Of a DNA stretch of 10,964 nt, positions 8,678-10,964 are shown piece after piece. The notes beneath the pieces were generated by a model, which searched no databases, was not told where the DNA came from, and was given only the letters and a program-made list of their open reading frames with translations. Numbering within the stretch: position 1 is the stretch's first letter; each line of letters starts with the position of its first letter. The stretch comes from Lachnoclostridium phytofermentans. GTDB taxonomy: Bacteria > Bacillota > Clostridia > Lachnospirales > Lachnospiraceae. The stretch is from contig DPVV01000052.1 in the NCBI GenBank assembly GCA_003526525.1, forward strand, positions 1-10,964, written 5' to 3'. The translations under genes and the position numbers were made by a program.

Positions 8678-8706
8678 ATATTACTCCTACAATTTTTATC
8701 TGTCAA
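8678..8706 (-). promoter_or_regulatory. Sigma-70-type promoter of lrgAB
   Basis: On the minus strand a perfect TTGACA (8706-8701) is followed after exactly 17 nt by TAATAT (8683-8678). The expected transcription start is near 8671, giving a leader of about 80 nt before the lrgA ATG. A palindromic operator follows directly and a tandem repeat array lies just upstream. Confidence 0.72.
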
Positions 8707-8712
8707 TCATTT

Positions 8713-8795
8713 TATACAATCATTTCTTCATCTATCTTTTTATACAATCATTTCTTCATCTATTTTCTTTACAATCGTTTTTCATCTATCTTTTT
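8713..8795. repeat. Three tandem repeats of 27-28 nt upstream of the lrgAB promoter
   Basis: Copies begin at 8713, 8741 and 8769. The first two share their first 23 bases (TATACAATCATTTCTTCATCTAT is the common part in shortened form: TATACAATCATTTCTTC then ATCTAT), and the third is diverged, with ACAATCGTTTTTCATCTAT. A further CAATCAT at 8704-8710, 13 nt before the CAATCAT of the first full copy, overlaps the TTGACA box of the promoter. The array could be a multi-site binding region or only replication slippage in AT-rich DNA. No coding frame through it is credible. Confidence 0.75.
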
Positions 8796-8950
8796 ATCTG
8801 TATGCTTACAAGAATACTCCCAACATCTCAAATAGTTCTTCTTTTCTAACTTATCAAGTCATAAGCCAAAAAGACAAGGTATGTGCCTAATGCCTATTAG
8901 TGGATGTTAATCAGATTCCTTCTAAATAAATAAGATATTCCAATAAACTA

Positions 8951-8979
8951 ATGCAATAGATTTCTTAATCATGTATAAT
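8951..8979 (+). promoter_or_regulatory. Candidate promoter of the PPC-domain gene
   Basis: A perfect TATAAT (8974-8979) lies 60 nt before the PPC-domain ATG. The hexamer 17 nt upstream is ATGCAA, only three matches to TTGACA, so the -35 is weak. A short perfect inverted repeat, AGAGT A ACTCT (8989-8999), falls at about +3 to +13 and could be an operator. The stretch between here and the lrgAB repeats (about 8796-8950) shows nothing else I can name beyond weak short hairpins. Confidence 0.5.
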
Positions 8980-9038
8980 TAATGCGACAGAGTAACTCTT
9001 AGGAAACTGAAATTTTAATAAAAGGAGGAGGGTATTTT

Positions 9039-9461
9039 ATGGACTATCGTAGATTTCAAAACCATTATGTAATTCGATTGGATCGTGGAGAAGATATTGT
9101 TACTAAATTAAAAGAATTAGCAAAAACAGAGCAGATTAAACTTGCTACTTTAAGCGGGCTTGGTGCATGCGGGAAAGTCACAGCAGGAATTTTTGATACG
9201 ACTAATAAAGCTTATAAAAGTTATACCTTTGAAGGCGATTTTGAAATCGTTTCGATTAGTGGTACTATTACCACTATGAAAGGAGAGATTTATACTCACT
9301 TTCATATCAGTGTGTCAGATGAAAACGGAAATGTATATGGCGGACATCTAAATGAAGCCATTATCAGCGGAACTGGGGAATTAGTTTTAACTGTTATCGA
9401 TGGTGTTGTTGAACGTGAATTTAGCGAAGAAATCGGGCTTAATTTATTAAAGTTTATATAA
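9039..9461 (+). CDS. PPC domain (DUF296) protein, PD1-like
   Basis: Single-domain bacterial member of the PPC/DUF296 family (COG1661), whose plant relatives are AT-hook DNA-binding proteins; bacterial members form trimers and their role is mostly unknown. The 140-aa product is the full length of the domain and has no added AT-hook. Characteristic parts are the N-terminal RLDRGEDIVTKLKELA (13-28), LATLSGLGACGKV (35-47), GDFEIVSISGTI (66-77), the THFHISVSD stretch (86-94) and YGGHL (100-104). His87, His89 and His103 match the conserved histidines thought to bind a metal. GGAGGAGGG lies just upstream of the ATG. It is the only plus-strand gene here, divergent from lrgAB across 449 nt and convergent with the GH3 gene. 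Calling it DNA-binding is by family only. Confidence 0.9.
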   Translation: MDYRRFQNHYVIRLDRGEDIVTKLKELAKTEQIKLATLSGLGACGKVTAGIFDTTNKAYKSYTFEGDFEIVSISGTITTMKGEIYTHFHISVSDENGNVYGGHLNEAIISGTGELVLTVIDGVVEREFSEEIGLNLLKFI

Positions 9462-9486
9462 TGTATTTATAATTAATCTATTTCCA

Positions 9487-9600
9487 AGCTTTATTTCTAT
9501 AGAAAAAGGGGTTCTTTAGTTTTATTTCCTTTAGAAAAAGGACTTCTTTAGCTTTATTCCTATAGAAAAAGAATTTATGTTTTTTCTTTAAGGAAAAAAG
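9487..9600. repeat. Degenerate tandem repeat, 31-32 nt unit, in the PPC-GH3 gap
   Basis: Units start at 9487, 9518 and 9550: AGCTTTATTTCTATAGAAAAAG, AGTTTTATTTCCTTTAGAAAAAG and AGCTTTATTCCTATAGAAAAAG in shortened form (each read in two parts, AGYTTTATT then YCTATAGAAAAAG), followed by GGGGTTCTTT, GACTTCTTT and a diverged end. Each core is near-palindromic (TTTCTATAGAAA is exact in the first). A diverged hairpin, TTTTTTC then TTTAAG then GAAAAAA (9580-9598), ends the array. AGCTTTATTC recurs at 9801-9810. No coding frame is credible. Confidence 0.65.
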
Positions 9601-9656
9601 ACATTTGTTCTTCAGTAAATCTGTTTGTGCCCATACTATACTGAAAATATGATAAC

Positions 9657-9743
9657 AAAAATAGACCTTATAAAATAGAGTTTTTAGAGAATTGATTCAT
9701 AATGCTCATTTTTCTTAGTGTCTATTTTATATGGTCTATTTTT
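9657..9743. repeat. Long near-perfect inverted repeat (23-bp arms, 41-nt spacer)
   Basis: The left arm 9657-9679 (AAAAATAGACC T TATAAAATAGA) and right arm 9721-9743 (TCTATTTTATA T GGTCTATTTTT) are complementary at 22 of 23 positions. The element sits between two convergent genes, and each strand reads out of the hairpin into a run of five T, so it may serve as a bidirectional terminator. The 41-nt spacer is long for that, and a small MITE-like element is an alternative. I see no clear target-site duplication. The rest of the 426-nt gap apart from this and the tandem repeat shows nothing I can name. Confidence 0.7.
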
Positions 9744-9887
9744 AAGTTCAAAACAAGTCGCATTTTTATATCACAATTCTATAGTGAATATTGGTATTTC
9801 AGCTTTATTCTGCGAAAGTTTCTTTTTCTTTAGAATTCAAAAACTTAATTTAATTATGAGTAAGAATTTCGTACCTATTTCTACACT

Positions 9888-10964
9888 CTAATTTAAATTG
9901 AAAGATACAAACTCTTCTGTGCTACTATCCGTACCAAGGAATACATAAAATTCACCTTTTTCACTTCCAAAGGATGAATCAGCCTTACAGAATCGTAACA
10001 TCTCTTCTGTAATCTCAAAGGTAACCTTCTTAGCTTCACCCGGCTGTAACATGATTTTCTGATAACCTTTCAGTTCTTTTCTAGGACGTACTACACTTCC
10101 GACACAATCTCTGATGTAGAGCTGAACTGTTTCTGTTCCAGCATATTCCCCAACGTTTTTAAGAGTAACATATGCTTCTATTGTTTCTCCATTCGACATA
10201 CTGTCCTTACTTAGCTTAAGTTCATCATATTGGAACTTTGCATAGCTTAGTCCATAGCCAAACGAATAAAGAGGTGCATTTGGAATATCCCTGTAATTGG
10301 ATCGATACTCTTTTCCTCCGGTCTTTGGATCATAAGGTCTTCCAGTAAAATACTCATTGTAATGTACTGGTACCTGACCTACACAATAAGGAAAACTCAT
10401 AGGTAGTTTTCCGCTAGGACTTACCTTGCCGATAAGAGTATTTAAAATCGCAGTACCGCCTTCGGTACCAGGTAACCAGACATTTAAAATAGCTTTCGAC
10501 TTTTCTGATACTTCTCTTAAATCCAAAGGTCTTCCTGTGAAAATAAGTACTGCAATATTCGGATTTACTTCATAAATAGCATCTAATAGTTTATATTGAA
10601 CTTTCGGTAACGTTAAGTCAGATCGACTTGCAGCCTCTCCGGACATACGACGATGTTCTCCAAGTGCTAACACAATCTTATCTGCATTCTTTGCAGCTTC
10701 GACTGCCTCTTGTAACATTCTCTCTTCGTCTTCTTTACTCATCTCCTGCACATGTTGATTCGGAATTAAATCACTATCCTCATCTCCGAGTATGTTACAG
10801 CCCTTTGCAAAGGTAAACTCATAGTCCATTCTAATCTTATCTGCAGCTTCTTCTATTGATACTGTGTCTTCTGGTCTTCCTAACATAGACCAAACTCCAT
10901 AGATTTCTTTTTCAGAAACAAATGGTCCAATAAATGCTATCTTCTCTTTCTTTTTCAAAGGTAA
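9888..10964 (-). CDS. Glycoside hydrolase family 3 beta-glucosidase-like protein, BglX type (C-terminal 358 residues, cut by right edge)
   Basis: GH3 enzymes release terminal sugars, usually glucose or xylose, from beta-linked glycosides. This part holds the C-terminal (alpha/beta)6-sandwich domain and a fibronectin III-like domain; the TIM barrel with the nucleophile Asp lies beyond the edge. The frame is open to the last base and reads LPLKKKEKIAFIGP, the normal entry into the second domain, so the TTG at 10956-10958 is internal. MSGEAASRSDLTLP carries the expected acid/base glutamate (codon 10635-10637). WLPGTEGGTAILN, SGKLPMSFPYCVGQVPVHYN and PLYSFGYGLSY are strongly BglX-like. The Fn3-like end shows VTLKNVGEYAGTETVQLYIRD and RPRKELKGYQK. 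Localisation and exact substrate cannot be told without the N-terminus. It is convergent with the PPC gene, and no classical terminator directly follows the stop. Confidence 0.95.
   Translation of the reverse strand, partial: LPLKKKEKIAFIGPFVSEKEIYGVWSMLGRPEDTVSIEEAADKIRMDYEFTFAKGCNILGDEDSDLIPNQHVQEMSKEDEERMLQEAVEAAKNADKIVLALGEHRRMSGEAASRSDLTLPKVQYKLLDAIYEVNPNIAVLIFTGRPLDLREVSEKSKAILNVWLPGTEGGTAILNTLIGKVSPSGKLPMSFPYCVGQVPVHYNEYFTGRPYDPKTGGKEYRSNYRDIPNAPLYSFGYGLSYAKFQYDELKLSKDSMSNGETIEAYVTLKNVGEYAGTETVQLYIRDCVGSVVRPRKELKGYQKIMLQPGEAKKVTFEITEEMLRFCKADSSFGSEKGEFYVFLGTDSSTEEFVSFNLN

Noticed and set aside
8713..8795. CRISPR-like array
   Set aside because: The copies are directly tandem with no unique spacers, and there are no cas genes.
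8607..8849. Plus-strand open frame of 80 codons, hydrophobic and Phe/Tyr/Leu-rich
   Set aside because: It overlaps the lrgAB promoter and leader, lacks a ribosome binding site, and its repetitive protein is explained by the non-coding tandem repeat.
10956..10958. TTG as the start of the GH3 gene
   Set aside because: The frame is open to the window edge and the domain begun here is the second GH3 domain, so the gene continues to the right.

Overview
The window is AT-rich, its proteins look like those of low-GC Gram-positive anaerobes, and strong AGGAGG-type ribosome binding sites precede most genes. The gene set (Kdp K+ pump, LrgAB, a full-length Lhr helicase, a PPC/DUF296 protein and a BglX-type GH3 glycosidase) fits a plant-fibre-degrading Clostridia/Lachnospiraceae chromosome of the Lachnoclostridium phytofermentans kind. 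That placement is an inference from protein style; no marker gene is present. I see no mobile element genes, tRNA, rRNA or CRISPR.

Layout from left to right. Positions 1-2762 (minus strand) hold the start of a kdp operon: kdpA, then kdpB 14 nt downstream, with kdpB leaving the window just before its DKTGT phosphorylation motif. Upstream of kdpA is a leader of about 200 nt with pairing potential. It is preceded by a poor-35 promoter carrying two 14-nt direct repeats 32 nt apart, which are good candidates for an activator site. Positions 3044-7352 hold a 1418-aa Lhr-type helicase gene (minus) with its own near-consensus promoter and a strong intrinsic terminator that insulates kdp from it. Positions 7507-8589 hold lrgA and lrgB, which abut and are cotranscribed on the minus strand. 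Their promoter has a perfect TTGACA -35 box. A perfect 17-bp palindrome of the GntR/FadR type lies just downstream of the predicted start site, and three 27-28 nt tandem repeats lie just upstream.

Positions 9039-9461 hold the only plus-strand gene, a PPC/DUF296 protein divergent from lrgAB. Between it and the convergent GH3 gene (9888 to the right edge, minus, C-terminal part only) is a 426-nt non-coding stretch. It contains a degenerate 31-32 nt tandem repeat and a near-perfect 23-bp inverted repeat that may be a bidirectional terminator or a MITE-like element.

The genes do not form one pathway; they are separate housekeeping or accessory units (K+ uptake, nucleic-acid repair, pyruvate or murein-hydrolase-related transport, a small PPC protein, glucoside hydrolysis). 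The most interesting material is regulatory: a pyruvate/lactate-repressor-like operator at lrgAB, the kdp control region, and the intergenic repeats. I did not find convincing evidence of a wholly new multi-gene system.
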